Positions 1-12,298 of a DNA stretch of 64,000 nucleotides are shown here, one piece after another. Under the pieces are notes generated by a model. It saw only the letters and a list, made by a program, of their open reading frames with translations. It made no database searches and was not told the DNA's origin. The stretch lies in contig CASHZP010000002.1 of the NCBI GenBank assembly GCA_949361645.1, forward strand, positions 87,799 to 151,798. The letters are read 5' to 3'. This DNA comes from Spongilla lacustris (Eukaryota > Porifera > Demospongiae > Spongillida > Spongillidae). Positions within the stretch are counted from its first letter, which is position 1. Every line of letters begins with the position of its first letter. Both the position numbers and the translations under genes were made by a program.

Positions 1-122
1 CTCTCCCACCTTGCTCATGTTACTTTCATGTAATGGACTTTACAAGTACATGTAACTTCTGGACCGATTCTTTCTGAGTCCTAAAGTCAAGAAGGAATAC
101 GTACATGTACATGTGAATTGAT

Positions 123-592
123 CATGGACCACCACACGGGCACACCATCCCCACCACATGGGCACATCATCCCCACCACACGGGCACACCATCCCCACCA
201 CATGGGCACATCATCCCCACCACATGGGCACATCATCCCCACCACACGGGCACACCATCCCCACCACATGGGCACATCATCCCCACCACATGGGCACATC
301 ATCCCCACCACACGGGCACACCATCCCCACCACATGGGCACATCATCCCCACCACATGGGCACATCATCCCCACCACACGGGCACACCATCCCCACCACA
401 TGGGCACATCATCCCCACCACATGGGCACATCATCCCCACCACACGGGCACACCATCCCCACCACATGGGCACATCATCCCCACCACATGGGCACATCAT
501 CCCCACCACATGGGCACATCATCCCCACCACATGGGCACATCATCCCCACCACACAGGCACATCATCCCCACCACACGGGCACACCATCCTT
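123..592. repeat. 22-bp minisatellite with 66-bp higher-order period
   Basis: About 21 tandem copies of a 22-bp unit (core CCCCACCACATGGGCACAT). Most of the array follows a three-unit pattern in which two units carry ATG and the third carries ACG, giving a 66-bp super-repeat; the right end loses the pattern. Because 66 is divisible by 3, frames on both strands stay open, but the predicted peptides are only the translated repeat. Confidence 0.95.
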
Positions 593-717
593 CCCATATG
601 ATCACCCCACCCCCACTCCACCCCTATATACATTGTACATGTAGCTCGTACATTGTCCTGTGTAGTAGACACTCACAAGGGCTGTGTGCATTTTTGAGAG
701 ATAAGGTTGCCATGCAA

Positions 718-760
<43 letters not shown>

Positions 761-1549
761 CATACACATGGTGTTTTCCAGTTTTCCACTTCACCCCCTC
801 CAAATCCCTCCCATATGATCACCCCACCCCCTCCCATATATACATGTACTCACCTCATCAAGAGATATGCTGTTATGGCTGCACCAGGAACATATAGAAG
901 ACACACCCACAGATGGACAGCGACAAATGATTAGGAGGGGGTGGGGCATTAGAGTGTACAGGTGGGGAGGGGGTGTTAGCAGATACTCACATGCAGCATG
1001 ACAACAATTGCACATTTAGACATTGGACTGGCCTGGAACTACATGTACATGTATACTTATCTGTTTGTGTGTTTTGACCTGGGCACCCTTCTCTAGACAC
1101 ACTGTATTGTACATGTGGGGAGGGGGGGGGGTGTCCCACTTGCAATCTAAGTCTTGGCAGCTTGCTTTGTAATGTATTTGTTATTTGTTTTGTATTCCAT
1201 TCATCAAGGTGTTCTTTTCGTTTTGATGCTCACCACAATTCTCTGCTGCTGCATTATTTTCTAAAGTGCACTAAAACCATAAAACACGAATATCATTATA
1301 AGCACGGATATTCAAATAATGTGCATGTGTACGTACCATTGCATTGTGCAAAGGGACCTCTGAGTGATTGCTACTCTGGGTAGGCATCATGTAGGTCTTG
1401 TGTTTGTATCATCTCCATTTGTGTATCCTTGTGTATCATGAATATCATTACGAGCATGGTGGGGCCCCTCAAAAAGCAGTGGGCCCCAGTTGTTGATCTC
1501 TACAGTACATTCCTTCGACATTATACATTATATATAAGAACAAACACCC
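593..1549. other. No gene seen; short CA run and repeat fragments
   Basis: A (CA)n run lies at about 716-757. Single degenerate copies of the CCCATATGATCACCCCACC unit occur near 595 and 810, relatives of the 33-bp arrays further right. There is a short poly-G run near 1120. I see no exon-like open frame with splice sites. Confidence 0.6.
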
Positions 1550-1858
1550 TACCCCCTCTCCACTCCCATATGGTCACCCCACCCCCTCTCCATCCCTCCC
1601 ATATGGTCACCCCACCCCCTCTCCATCCCTCCCATATGGTCACCCCACCCCCTCTCCATCCCTCCCATATGGTCACCCCACCCCCTCTCCATCCCTCCCA
1701 TATGGTCACCCCACCCCCTCTCCATCCCTCCCATATGGTCACCCCACCCCCTCTCCATCCCTCCCATATGGTCACCCCACCCCCTCTCCATCCCTCCCAT
1801 ATGGTCACCCCACCCCCTCTCCATCCCTCCCATATGGTCACCCCACCCCCTCTCCATT
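1550..1858. repeat. 33-bp minisatellite, array 1
   Basis: Nine nearly identical 33-bp units (core CCCATATGGTCACCCCACC followed by a CT-rich stretch). The unit length is a multiple of three, so several frames remain open and give the spurious peptide repeat MVTPPPLHPSH. The same unit forms arrays at 2.3-2.5 kb and 36.4-36.9 kb. Confidence 0.95.
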
Positions 1859-2279
1859 CAATTGCCAAAACACCCTACCCCTTCGTCTGCATCGTTTCCC
1901 CTTGCCACACCTACTCTTCAACCAGTAAGTGTTGGGCACCATTGTCCACTTGTGCAAACAAATCAATTAAAGTTCATTAATAACAAAAGTCTAACCTTCA
2001 TTGGTCAGTCATCTCATGGAGAAGAGTCAGTCCTGAGGACCTAGCTAAATGCTTTCATGTAGCAATACGTTATGCATTATGGTCGCACCATAACGCTAGC
2101 ACCTAAATTCAAGTAGTCAGTATTTTGTTTTAATTGTCTACGTAGTCTCTGTGTATGCATTTTCTATTTTGTATTGAATTCATCGTCTTTGAATAAAACT
2201 TATTATTATTCGTATTTAACTTACAGTGCTTTCCTTCGACATTATACATATACATTACATATAAGAACAAACACACCAC
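1859..2279. other. No gene seen between two 33-bp arrays
   Basis: Unique sequence. The 25 bases before each of the two arrays match (CCTTCGACATTATACAT near 1511 and 2233), so the arrays and their left flanks are duplicated together. No coding signal recognised. Confidence 0.55.
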
Positions 2280-2532
2280 CCCCTCTCCATCCCTCCATAT
2301 GGTCACCCCACCCCCTCTCCATCCCTCCCATATGGTCACCCCACCCCATCTCCATCCCTCCCATATGGTCATCACACACCCTCTCCATCCCTCCCATATG
2401 GTCACCCCACCCCCTCTCCATCCCTCCCATATGGTCATCACACACCCTCTCCATCCCTCCCATATGGTCACCACACCCCCTCTCCATCCCTCCCATACGG
2501 TCACCCCACCCCCTCTCCATCCCTCCCATACT
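2280..2532. repeat. 33-bp minisatellite, array 2
   Basis: About eight units of the same 33-bp family as 1550-1858, more diverged: several units carry CATCACACACC in place of CACCCCACCCC, and these variants alternate with the standard unit. Confidence 0.93.
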
Positions 2533-2604
2533 CACCTCATCATATCATTCTGACTGATCCAATATTGAGTGGTCAACATTGGACACTACATAGCCAATAT
2601 CATC

Positions 2605-2679
2605 CACATTGGACGCAGAACCATGAGAACGTTGCAATGCCACCCAATCTCATTCTGGTGCTCCGAGGAGGTTCTACCC
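2605..2679 (-). pseudogene. Broken 5' part of an Ig-domain exon
   Basis: Read on the minus strand from a plausible acceptor (CTTTCTTAG) at 2680-2682, this encodes VEPPRSTRMRLGGIATFSW and then hits TGA. It matches the start of the intact Ig exon at 54280-54603 (VPPQSTTVTLGDIATFSC). The strand-B cysteine is replaced by Trp. A near-identical stretch including the acceptor is found at 12630-12700. I read it as a decayed Ig exon of a third receptor unit at the left edge. Confidence 0.55.
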
Positions 2680-2865
2680 CTAAGAAAGGTAATAACTACA
2701 TGTATTCACATACATCACAGACAGTTTTTACAACATGTACAAATGCAACTTGCAGGAAACCAATAATGCCCACGTTAAATGTATTATGTAAGCATGAACT
2801 CTCATGAGGGCACATGCACACCATACTGATCACTCTCACACTGCACAATTCATTCATCAACAAAC

Positions 2866-3093
2866 CTTTAATTGTCAGCTGTGCTGGTGGTAGTATGTCA
2901 GTGGATCCAACTCTGCAAATTTCCATTGTTAGTGGTGTTCCCTAGAATCATTAGATTTGCTGTAGTGTAATCTCCTGATACTGAGGTAGACTGATGCCCA
3001 CACCAGCCACCACAAAGTAACCAGGACATGTGAATGTTGCAGTGCGACCCAATGTGACAGTGGTGTTCAGAGGAGGTACAATTATGATCGAAC
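2866..3093 (-). pseudogene. Ig-domain exon with two frameshifts
   Basis: Minus-strand exon-like block with an acceptor (GAGTAACAG) on the right and a donor (AAAG/GTTTG) on the left, both phase 1 as in the intact Ig exon. It starts with IVPPLNTTVTLGRTATFTC. The strands D-F region (SVSGDYTTANLMILG) is in a second frame and the end (CRVGSTDILPPAQLTIKG) in a third. The domain is recognisable but cannot be translated through without two frame changes, and the central tryptophan region is lost. Confidence 0.65.
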
Positions 3094-3186
3094 CTGTTAC
3101 TCAAATTGATATGGTTTTATGCTACATGTATTTTCAGCACCTACATGTATGTACATGTAGTATACACAATTTTATTTGTCTTATCA

Positions 3187-3341
3187 CAAACCTCCCCACA
3201 CACCAAACCATACCACCTCCCCACACACCAAACCATACCACGTCCCCACACACCAAACCATACCACCTCCCCACACACCAAACCATAACACCTCCCCACA
3301 CACCAAACCATACCACCTCCCCACACACCAAACCATACATG
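3187..3341. repeat. 25-bp minisatellite
   Basis: About six units of 25 bp, core CCCCACACACCAAACCATAC, with small substitutions (CACC/CGTC). Confidence 0.93.
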
Positions 3342-3589
3342 TAACATTATCGTTACACATACACATAGATCACATTTACCATTTTCTCCATACACTGATG
3401 CACTAAAAATCCACATACATGTACATGTGTGTGTGTATATACACACAAAGCCTACACCTGCTCAAAACAAAATAAAATACAAGCATGAGCAGTACATTAA
3501 CGTTGCAATAACAAGCATTATACGCATTGTCACTTTTGGGTTCTTTTCCCCCTAGAGTAAGATCTATAAAAAAGAAGATAATAATAATA

Positions 3590-6250
3590 ACATGTACACA
3601 TACAACATGTAGGTCTACACATATGACACGCACATTACATGTACACATACAACATGTAGGTCTACACATATGACACACACACATTACATGTACACGTACA
3701 ACATGTAGGTCTACACATATGACACACACACATTACATGTACACATACAACATGTAGGTCTACACATATGACACACACATTACAAGTACACATACAACAT
3801 GTAGGTCTACACATATGACACACACACATTACATGTACACATACAACATGTAGGTCTACACATATGACACACACATTACATGTACACATACAACATGTAG
3901 GTCTACACATATGACACACACACATTACATGTACACATACAACATGTAGGTCTACACATATGACACACACACATTACATGTACACATACAACATGTAGGT
4001 CTACACATATGACACACACATTACATGTACACATACAACATGTAGGTCTACACATATGACACACACACATTACATGTACACATACAACATGTAGGTCTAC
4101 ACATATAACACACACACATTACATGTACACATACAACATGTAGGTCTACACATATGACACACACACATTACAAGTACACATACAACATGTAGGTCTACAC
4201 ATATGACACACACACATTACATGTACACATACAACATGTAGGTCTACACATATGACACACACATTACAAGTACACATACAACATGTAGGTCTACACATAT
4301 GACACACACACATTACATGTACACATACAACATGTAGGTCTACACATATGACACACACATTACATGTACACATACAACATGTAGGTCTACACATATGACA
4401 CACACACATTACATGTACACATACAACATGTAGGTCTACACATATGACACACACATTACATGTACACATACAACATGTAGGTCTACACATATGACACACA
4501 CATTACATGTACACATACAACATGTAGGTCTACACATATGACACACACACATTACATGTACACATACAACATGTAGGTCTACACATATGACACACACATT
4601 ACATGTACACATACAACATGTAGGTCTACACATATGACACACACACATTACATGTACACATACAACATGTAGGTCTACACATATGACACACACACATTAC
4701 ATGTACACATACAACATGTAGGTCTACACATATGACACACACACATTACATGTACACATACAACATGTAGGTCTACACATATGACACACACATTACATGT
4801 ACACATACAACATGTAGGTCTACACATATGACACACACACATTACATGTACACATACAACATGTAGGTCTACACATATGACACACACACATTACATGTAC
4901 ACATACAACATGTAGGTCTACACATATGACACACACATTACATGTACACATACAACATGTAGGTCTACACATATGACACACACATTACATGTACACATAC
5001 AACATGTAGGTCTACACATATGACACACACACATTACATGTACACATACAACATGTAGGTCTACACATATAACACACACACATTACATGTACACATACAA
5101 CATGTAGGTCTACACATATGACACACACACATTACAAGTACACATACAACATGTAGGTCTACACATATGACACACACACATTACATGTACACATACAACA
5201 TGTAGGTCTACACATATGACACACACACATTACATGTACACATACAACATGTAGGTCTACACATATGACACACACATTACATGTACACATACAACATGTA
5301 GGTCTACACATATGACACACACACATTACATGTACACATACAACATGTAGGTCTACACATATGACACACACACATTACATGTACACATACAACATGTAGG
5401 TCTACACATATGACACACACACATTACATGTACACATACAACATGTAGGTCTACACATATGACACACACATTACATGTACACATACAACATGTACATGTA
5501 GGTCTACACACATGACACACACACATTACATGTACACATACAACATGTAGGTCTACACAAATGACACACACACATTACATGTACACATACAACATGTAGG
5601 TCTACACATATGACACACACACATTACATGTACACATACAACATGTAGGTCTACACATATGACACACACATTACATGTACACATACAACATGTAGGTCTA
5701 CACATATGACACACACATTACATGTACACATACAACATGTAGGTCTACACACATGACACACACACATTACATGTACACATACAACATGTAGGTCTACACA
5801 TATGACACACACACATTACATGTACACATACAACATGTAGGTCTACACATATGACACACACACACATTACATGTACACATACAACATGTAGGTCTACACA
5901 TATGACACACACACATTACATGTACACATACAACATGTAGGTCTACACATATGACACACACACATTACATGTACACATACAACATGTAGGTCTACACATA
6001 TGACACACACATTACATGTACACATACAACATGTAGGTCTACACATATGACACACACACATTACATGTACACATACAACATGTAGGTCTACACATATGAC
6101 ACACACACATTACATGTACACATACAACATGTAGGTCTACACATATGACACACACATTACATGTACACATACAACATGTAGGTCTACACATATGACACAC
6201 ACACATTACATTTACATGTACACATACAACATGTAGGTCTACACATATGA
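3590..6250. repeat. 47/49-bp minisatellite, array 1 (about 55 copies)
   Basis: Long tandem array built from CATGTAGGTCTACACATATG joined to a CA run and TTACATGTACACATACAA. Units are 47 or 49 bp depending on one CA step; neighbouring 47+49 pairs give the 32-residue (96-bp) period of the spurious minus-strand ORFs. Rare variants (TTACAAGTAC, ATATAACAC, one inserted ACATGT) mark individual units. The same family occupies 42.3-43.7 and 49.0-49.5 kb; here no flanking cassette exon is recognisable. Confidence 0.96.
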
Positions 6251-6720
6251 CCTCCTCTTTCTCCTCTTTCGTTCCCGTAAAGGCATTTTGACTACGCCAG
6301 TTGAAGGTTAATGGTACCATAAATGTCTAATTATGCATATGGGGATTGTCATGGGAGCGCTTGTGTACTCGGACGTAATTATTGCTTCATACCAAGGATG
6401 TATGTCTGACATCAAGGGGCAGTTGGTAGGTAAATTCTACATCTATTGGTGTAACTGGCGCTCTTTAAACGACGGTGTTCCTATCTCGGGTTATACTCAC
6501 CCATAAAGACGATGACTATGGACAAATCAAGGTCTGGGAACGAGAACCATGAGCTATTTTGTTCTCTTAAAGTAAACGGTTTGGCGACTTGAACAAAACA
6601 TGTAAATGATCATCTTTCCATTGTGGCTCGATAGAAATAAAGAGCTACACTATCCGTTTCTCGGTTCGTGAGTTATACGCGGGATGCGTTTTTAACGATT
6701 TCATGATACGGCACAAATCC
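6251..6720. repeat. Dispersed repeat, copy 1
   Basis: Unique-looking AT-balanced sequence with a second diverged copy at 17120-17655. Shared blocks include GGCGACTTGAACAAAACATG, AAAGAGCTACACTATCCG and TTCTCGGTTCGTGAGTTATA. No coding frame. Related short pieces (CATAACTCGAGATAGGAAC) occur near 21580 and 32530. Confidence 0.7.
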
Positions 6721-7287
6721 TATATGAGAGTGACTGCCGTAACACTCGATATTAATTTGACATAATAACATACAGCAACTGTTAATTAATTGAGAGATAC
6801 AATGTACATGTATATATAAAAGTGAATGGAATTTTGAACGATTATGGAATTCTATTTACATGTATATATGTACATTTTACTACCTAATATTTAAAACGTA
6901 AAATCAAACTTGAAAACTTAAGATCACCATGGGTTTTATAATTGGAACATTAGTTTGACTTATTACTGTACATGTATATACATGTACTAATGAAATCAGG
7001 GCATTAAATGTTAATATATACATATACATGTGTATTTAATAACATCAGTTTTTCAGACTCATATGCATGGTTTTATGCAGTTTTTTTTTTAAATAGTACA
7101 CACAATTTTATTTTTCTGATCACAAAGTTAACCCCTAGATGGTGTGGGTTAACCCTTGGACCACAAAGCATTATCACAGCCCTCAGGTTTGAACACTTTC
7201 CTGTTCAAACTGTTCTTAGTATTATCATACATGTAGAAGTATTATTCATGAACACTAACTTTAATATCTATGATAGGACCAACTCAC
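6721..7287. other. AT-rich non-coding, start of ankyrin duplication unit
   Basis: No exon seen. From about 7090 the sequence is shared with the flanks of the ankyrin exons at 8.8 and 11.1 kb (CACACAATTTTATTT, then a GTGGGTTAACCC block, then GTTCTTAGTATTATCAT). Confidence 0.55.
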
Positions 7288-7382
7288 TATCCTTAATTAA
7301 TGTTCACATCAACGCCAGGAGTGGAAAGGAGATATTGCACAGCTCTTCCGGTTGCAGTAAGGTGTAATGGACTATAACCATC
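7288..7382 (-). pseudogene. Decayed ankyrin-repeat exon
   Basis: Minus-strand block with acceptor (CACTCCAG) and donor (GTGAGT) positions matching the intact ankyrin exons at 8.8 and 9.9 kb. It encodes DGYSPLHLTATG, a gap where the second helix should be, then YLLSTPGVDVNIN and an in-frame TAA before the donor. The deletion and stop make it a probable pseudo-exon, or the very end of the coding sequence. Poly-G/poly-C tracts follow at 7415-7450 and 7590-7610. Confidence 0.6.
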
Positions 7383-8807
7383 CTGGAGTGGATACAATAC
7401 TTCAGCGGTGGAACTGGGGGGGGGGAGGGGTTAACCCCCCCTCCCCCCCCCAACTTTACCTTCAGCATGATTTTTTGATTTGATATTATTATGTAATTAA
7501 TTTTAACCAGCTGCATGGAAGTGATAAAGTATAACATCAGGGCCGTAGCCAGGATGGAGGCGGGAGGTCGATGGGCCGAACACAGACAGCACCCCCCCCC
7601 CCCCCCCCCCATGGTTGAATTGGCCGAACGGCACCCCTCCCCACTCACTATGTATTCATAGTTTTACCACCCCTCCCCCCCCACTATAAAACACCTTCTG
7701 CTGCCCCTGTACTTCATCCTACCAAGCAAATATCTGCACACCATGTTCTAGATCATTACTGACCAATAGCCAAGCATGTACATACAAGAGCCATTTTGCA
7801 CACACCATCCCATATCACATAATACTGCATGCATTCAAGGTGCATGTAGCAAAATGTACAGCATTGACGTAGCCATTAAGCACATGCGGACAGACTATGC
7901 ACGCTAGAGAGATAATTTAAACACTGTTAGAACTTAATGGAGATTACAACTGTACTAATCAGGAAATGTTTCATGAATCCTGGTACTGAAAACTGACTTT
8001 TTGGCAGACGCACAGGTACCGAATTAGGAACAACCACATCAAAGGGTTGTTACACAAACACACAGCTGCATGCATGGGGTTTGCCACCCACTTAATAACG
8101 AAATTTCTATGGTGCACGATGATCTACATTGTACATGCAATTAACTGCACGGGAATTATGGCCGATGAGCGTAAATGTTATTCCCATGAGGTCACTAGCA
8201 TGGCTAATTGAAAACTACAAGTCCAAAAAGGCTCATTCCCCGAGTTGCATGACTTGCATCCTCAAGCGGTAGTCTTGTATCGCTTAACCACCAGTGAAGT
8301 AGTGATAGACCACAGGCAGGTGGGGAGCCAAATTAAGAACTGTTCCACTACCATACGCTAGGCATCATGTAAGCATGCATTAGCATTTTGTAAATGTCTA
8401 GTATAACACCGTACACATATGAATATGTAACAATTGTAATGAGATTTAGTGTTCCTTAATAGGGGTGCATTCCACATTCAGTTCCTTTGCTCTACATGTA
8501 CTCCCCTCCCTTATGTTCTAATACCTTACCATCATGAGCAGATCTGTGAACAAACCCAACATGAATTATAACATCAGTTTCTCAAACTGATATGGTTTAA
8601 GCTATTTTCACACAATTTTATTTGTCTGATCATTTAGTTAACCCCAAGGTGGTGTGGGTTAACCCTCGGGCTACAAGGCATTATCACAACCCTTACGTTT
8701 GAACACTCCCCACCCTCCTTTCATACTGTTCTTAGTATTATCATACAAGTATTATTCATGTACATGTACATGTACAGTACATTGTAACATTCAATGGACC
8801 AACTCAC
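7383..8807. other. Duplicated non-coding block (copy 1 of about 2.3-kb unit)
   Basis: Segments here recur almost identically about 2.3 kb to the right: 7711-7860 matches 9984-10140, 7960-8110 matches 10285-10440, 8110-8340 matches 10460-10650, and 8425-8720 matches 10808-11080. No coding frame recognised between the ankyrin exons. Confidence 0.7.
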
Positions 8808-8909
8808 GTTATATTGAATGTTCACATCAATACCAGGTGTGGAAAGGAGATGTTCCACACAAGTAGTATAACCTCCATATGCAGCAATATGCAATGCAGT
8901 AAAACCATA
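8808..8909 (-). CDS. Ankyrin-repeat exon (34 residues)
   Basis: A 102-bp minus-strand exon, phase 0 at both ends, between acceptor CCCACTCCAG and donor GTGAGT. It encodes exactly one ankyrin repeat: YGFTALHIAAYGGYTTCVEH followed by LLSTPGIDVNIQYN. The TALHIAA helix, the glycine turn and the VNI end are all present. Ankyrin repeats are protein-binding scaffolds. It lies between related exons at 7.3 and 9.9 kb, suggesting a multi-ankyrin domain encoded one repeat per exon in receptor unit A. No transcript evidence. Confidence 0.8.
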
Positions 8910-9427
8910 CTGGAGTGGGTACAATATAGTAGTCATCATTTTATTGAACTACATGTATGTGAACACTTAACTGCAATGCAAACAGTGTATTACATGTACA
9001 ATGTAATGTGGTACAATGTACATGTATGAATGCCCTTACATGTAGAACAATATCCGCACATTTCAGAAAACAGTTCACAAAAGCTGAAAATGATCAATTC
9101 AGTATTCTAATGAGTTACATAAGATGCATGCACGTGATGGTTACATGGGACCAGATCAGCTGGCGCGGCATGAGGTTTGGGTTGGGAGTGTTATCATTAC
9201 AAAGCTAAAGGGAATACTACGTGTATATATGCATGTTCTTGGAGGGAATGTTTAAGTCTGTGCACTCATATACATATACATGTACATGTGTATAAGTAAA
9301 TCAACATACAGTCATACACATGTATTGTAGGCTATGGATCGGTAAGGGTGCGTGGCCGTGGAATGTTACCTTGTTGGGGACACACACTCCTGGAGGTGGA
9401 CACCAGTTCCTAGGAGGCAGTGTCCAG

Positions 9428-9618
<191 letters not shown>

Positions 9619-9816
9619 CTTCCTAGGAAAATGTGTCCAGCAGACACGTATTCCAATTACACTGGGCCTGGTACATGTATTTCATAGTCTAAATTAGTTA
9701 AACCATCGTGGTATAGCAAAGCATACATGTACATGTACATGTACATGTATGTAGTAGCCAATAAATGTAGGGTTAGAGGGTGTGTGCTTTAAATAGAGTA
9801 TTTCTGATCAGCTCAC

Positions 9817-9921
9817 CACATCCTTAATGTTCACATCAATACCAGGTATGGAAAGGAGACGATGGTCCACACAAGTAGTATGACCTTCCCTTGCAGCACA
9901 GTGTAATGGAGTATCACCATC
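9817..9921 (-). CDS. Ankyrin-repeat exon (35 residues)
   Basis: A 105-bp minus-strand exon in phase 0-0, with acceptor ending CTTCAG and donor GTGAGC. It encodes DGDTPLHCAAREGHTTCVD, then HRLLSIPGIDVNIKDV. The TPLHCAA motif, GHTTCV second helix and DVNIKD end make the assignment clear. One extra residue (HR) before LLS is unusual. It sits in tandem with the exons at 7.3, 8.8 and 11.1 kb. Confidence 0.83.
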
Positions 9922-11104
9922 CTGAAGTGGGTACAATAGTTCAGTCCACATATAGTGCAGCAAGGAGTAACATTTGAAGTACATGTATTACCTTCATCTT
10001 ACCAAGCAAATATCTGCACACCATAGAATGTTCTAGATCATTACTGACCAATGGCCAAGCATGTACATACAAGAGCCATTTTGCACACACCATCCCATAT
10101 CACATAATACTGCATGCATTCAAGGTGCAGGTATCAAAATGTACAGCCCTCAAACACAAATAGAGCAAGGGAACCGATTTAAGGAATAACCTACATGTAC
10201 TTCCCTTGACTGATGTGGACAGACTATGCAAGATAATGTACATGTAAACACTGTTAATGAATTGAATGATTACAACTGTACTAACCATAGGAAATAGTGG
10301 TACTGAAAACTCACTTTTCGGCACACATACATGTACACTGTACATGTACCTCAATGTGTGGCAAAGGTACCGAATTAGAAACAACCACATCAAAGGGTTG
10401 TAATACCGGTATAAATACACAGCTGCATGAGTTTATCACCTGCTTAAAAAAGAAATTTCTATAGTGCACAAAGATCTATGCAATTGACTGTACGGTAATT
10501 ATGGCCGATGAGCGTACATATAGATGTTATTCCCATGAGTGCTAGCAGACTCATTCCGCGAGATTGCATCCTCAAGCGATCAACTTTGTATCACTTACAG
10601 CCATCGGTAAAGTAGCGATGGACCACAGGCAGGTGGGCGTCAAATTACATGTAAGAATTGTTCCCATATCTTATTTAGCGGGCATTAGCATTTTTGTAAA
10701 TGTCTAGTACAACATCATAAACCAATGCTTATAGTTAGATTCATTGATTTGCACACATCCATGTGTGATGGTCTTAAGAGTAAATTCATTGTAAACACGT
10801 GACTGTTGATTAACAATTGTAATGAGATTTAGTGTTCCTTAATAGGGGTGCATTCCACATTCAGTTCCTTTGCTCTACATGTACTCCCCTCCCTTATGTT
10901 CTAATACCTTACCATCATGAACAGATCTGTGAACAAACCCAACATGAATTATAACATTAGTTTCTCAAACTGATATGGTTTTAAGCTATTTTCAGCACCT
11001 ATAGTATACACAATTTTATTTCCACAAAGCATTATCACAACCCTCAGGTTTGAACACTCCCCATCCTCCTTTCAAACTGTTCTTAGTATTATCATTCAAC
11101 ATTC
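9922..11104. other. Duplicated non-coding block (copy 2)
   Basis: Second copy of the unit described at 7383-8807, with an extra stretch at 10730-10815 absent from copy 1. No exon recognised. Confidence 0.7.
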
Positions 11105-11216
11105 AATGGAACAACTCACATCAATATCAGGTGTGGAAAGGAGACGCTCCACACAAGTAGTATAACCTAGGCTCCATATGCAGCAAAGTGTAATGAAGTA
11201 AAACCACACTGCAGTG
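11105..11216 (-). pseudogene. Frameshifted ankyrin exon
   Basis: Copy of the ankyrin exon at 8808-8909 (acceptor side CCCACTGCAG, then CGFTSLHFAAYGA). A five-base insertion around 11167-11171 creates a TAG and a frameshift, and the segment encoding the VNI end plus the donor is deleted. It is therefore a broken duplicate. Confidence 0.7.
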
Positions 11217-11419
11217 GGTAAAATATAGTTTGTCAAAATTTCATTTTCATTTTATTGCACTACATGTACATGCATGTGAACACTGAACTGAACAGTGTAT
11301 TGATGTGGTACATGTACTTGTACTACATTGATATCACTTTTGAGAATACGTTTGGCAGACACAAGCTTGACCTATGAGAGAACAAGTGATCAGGCATAGC
11401 TGATGTTAACTTCAGAAGA

Positions 11420-11617
11420 GTGATTACAAACCAAACCATACATAGAAAACAGTTGGTCCTCCCAAAGAAACACAGAGAGGCAGTTCTCATGATGGCCAAC
11501 GAAATTCTGATAGCGGGACACCTGGGAAAATGCAGAACTACCGAAAGGCTACTGCAGCGGTACTACTGGCCAAACTTGTATACAATCGGGCATGGCGCCA
11601 GGCACAGCTTGGACTGA
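11420..11617 (+). pseudogene. Retrotransposon integrase zinc-binding fragment
   Basis: A short plus-strand frame encodes LVLPKKHREAVLMMANEILI, then AGHLGKCRTTERLLQRYYWPNLY. This is the H2C2 zinc-binding region found at the start of LTR-retrotransposon integrases (pattern with AHE..GHLG..T...YWP). The first His of the motif is Asn here, and no RT, RNase H or integrase core is present around it. It is a relic fragment about 90 bases to the left of the receptor unit A exons. Confidence 0.7.
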
Positions 11618-11703
11618 AATTTGGTGGTCTAGGCCTTTGCTTGAAGTATTGAACTAAACAACTTGAAATCAACTTGCAATAGTTTAGAAATAATCGTACT
11701 CAC

Positions 11704-11793
11704 ATTCCACTTGGATGATAGTAAAATATGTTCCTTTCTCCTCTCCCATCTCAGCAGGATCCAGAGGGATACCATTTTCTGAAGTAGATGGCC
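11704..11793 (-). CDS. Cytoplasmic-tail exon of receptor unit A
   Basis: A 90-bp minus-strand exon, phase 1-1, from acceptor CCCACTCCAG to donor GTGAGTACG. It encodes PSTSENGIPLDPAEMGEEK then GTYFTIIQVE, a polar acidic stretch with no recognised domain. Its entry phase fits the micro-exon at 12227-12249, which follows the transmembrane exon, so it should lie inside the cell. The call rests on splice sites, phase and the open frame. Confidence 0.5.
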
Positions 11794-12226
11794 CTGGAGT
11801 GGGTGTGGTCACAGAGAGGGTTCATACAGTAGGTACTCTGAAGATTTCTACACCACCAACTGACCACATGCACATGCACATATATGTATGGCAGAGAAAA
11901 TTTTATATGTCCGGTATCTAGCATATCTTGGACCAACCAACGAGACTATTTCATACCACGGAGAAGATACAAAGCTCCAAATTAGCAGTATACAATTCTC
12001 TTAGTAATTGAGACAGACAATAACACTTATTATACACATGTATGTGCATTTATACAGTACGTAACACATATTAGTGCAAGACTTCTTAGAAACTGTCCCG
12101 ATAGAAATGATAATACGATTATAATTATAGATACAATGTACATGTACATGTACATGTACATGTAGTATTGTCTAGAGCTATGGTAGAACACCACATATAG
12201 GGCACACAGAAATACAGGGCACTTAC

Positions 12227-12249
12227 TGTTCTTTGATCGCTTGCCGAAC
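12227..12249 (-). CDS. 23-nt juxtamembrane micro-exon, unit A
   Basis: Flanked by acceptor TTGTGCAG and donor GTAAGT on the minus strand. Joined in phase 2 to the transmembrane exon it gives K-FGKRSKN, a basic stop-transfer-like stretch directly after the membrane helix. Exit phase 1 fits the exon at 11704-11793. A 23-nt exon is unusual but the phase agreement on both sides supports it. Confidence 0.5.
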
Positions 12250-12298
12250 CTGCACAAGATAAACAAGATAATTTATGCACATGTGCCAGCAAGCTTAC

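Noticed and set aside
1429..1980. 183-residue ORF over the 33-bp array
   Set aside because: Peptide is the repeat MVTPPPLHPSH; the unit length of 33 bp keeps frames open by chance.
3590..6250. Cysteine-rich ORFs (MCVICVDLHVVCVHV...) that look like small secreted Cys peptides
   Set aside because: Translated 47/49-bp array; interrupted whenever unit length changes, no splice or start signal.
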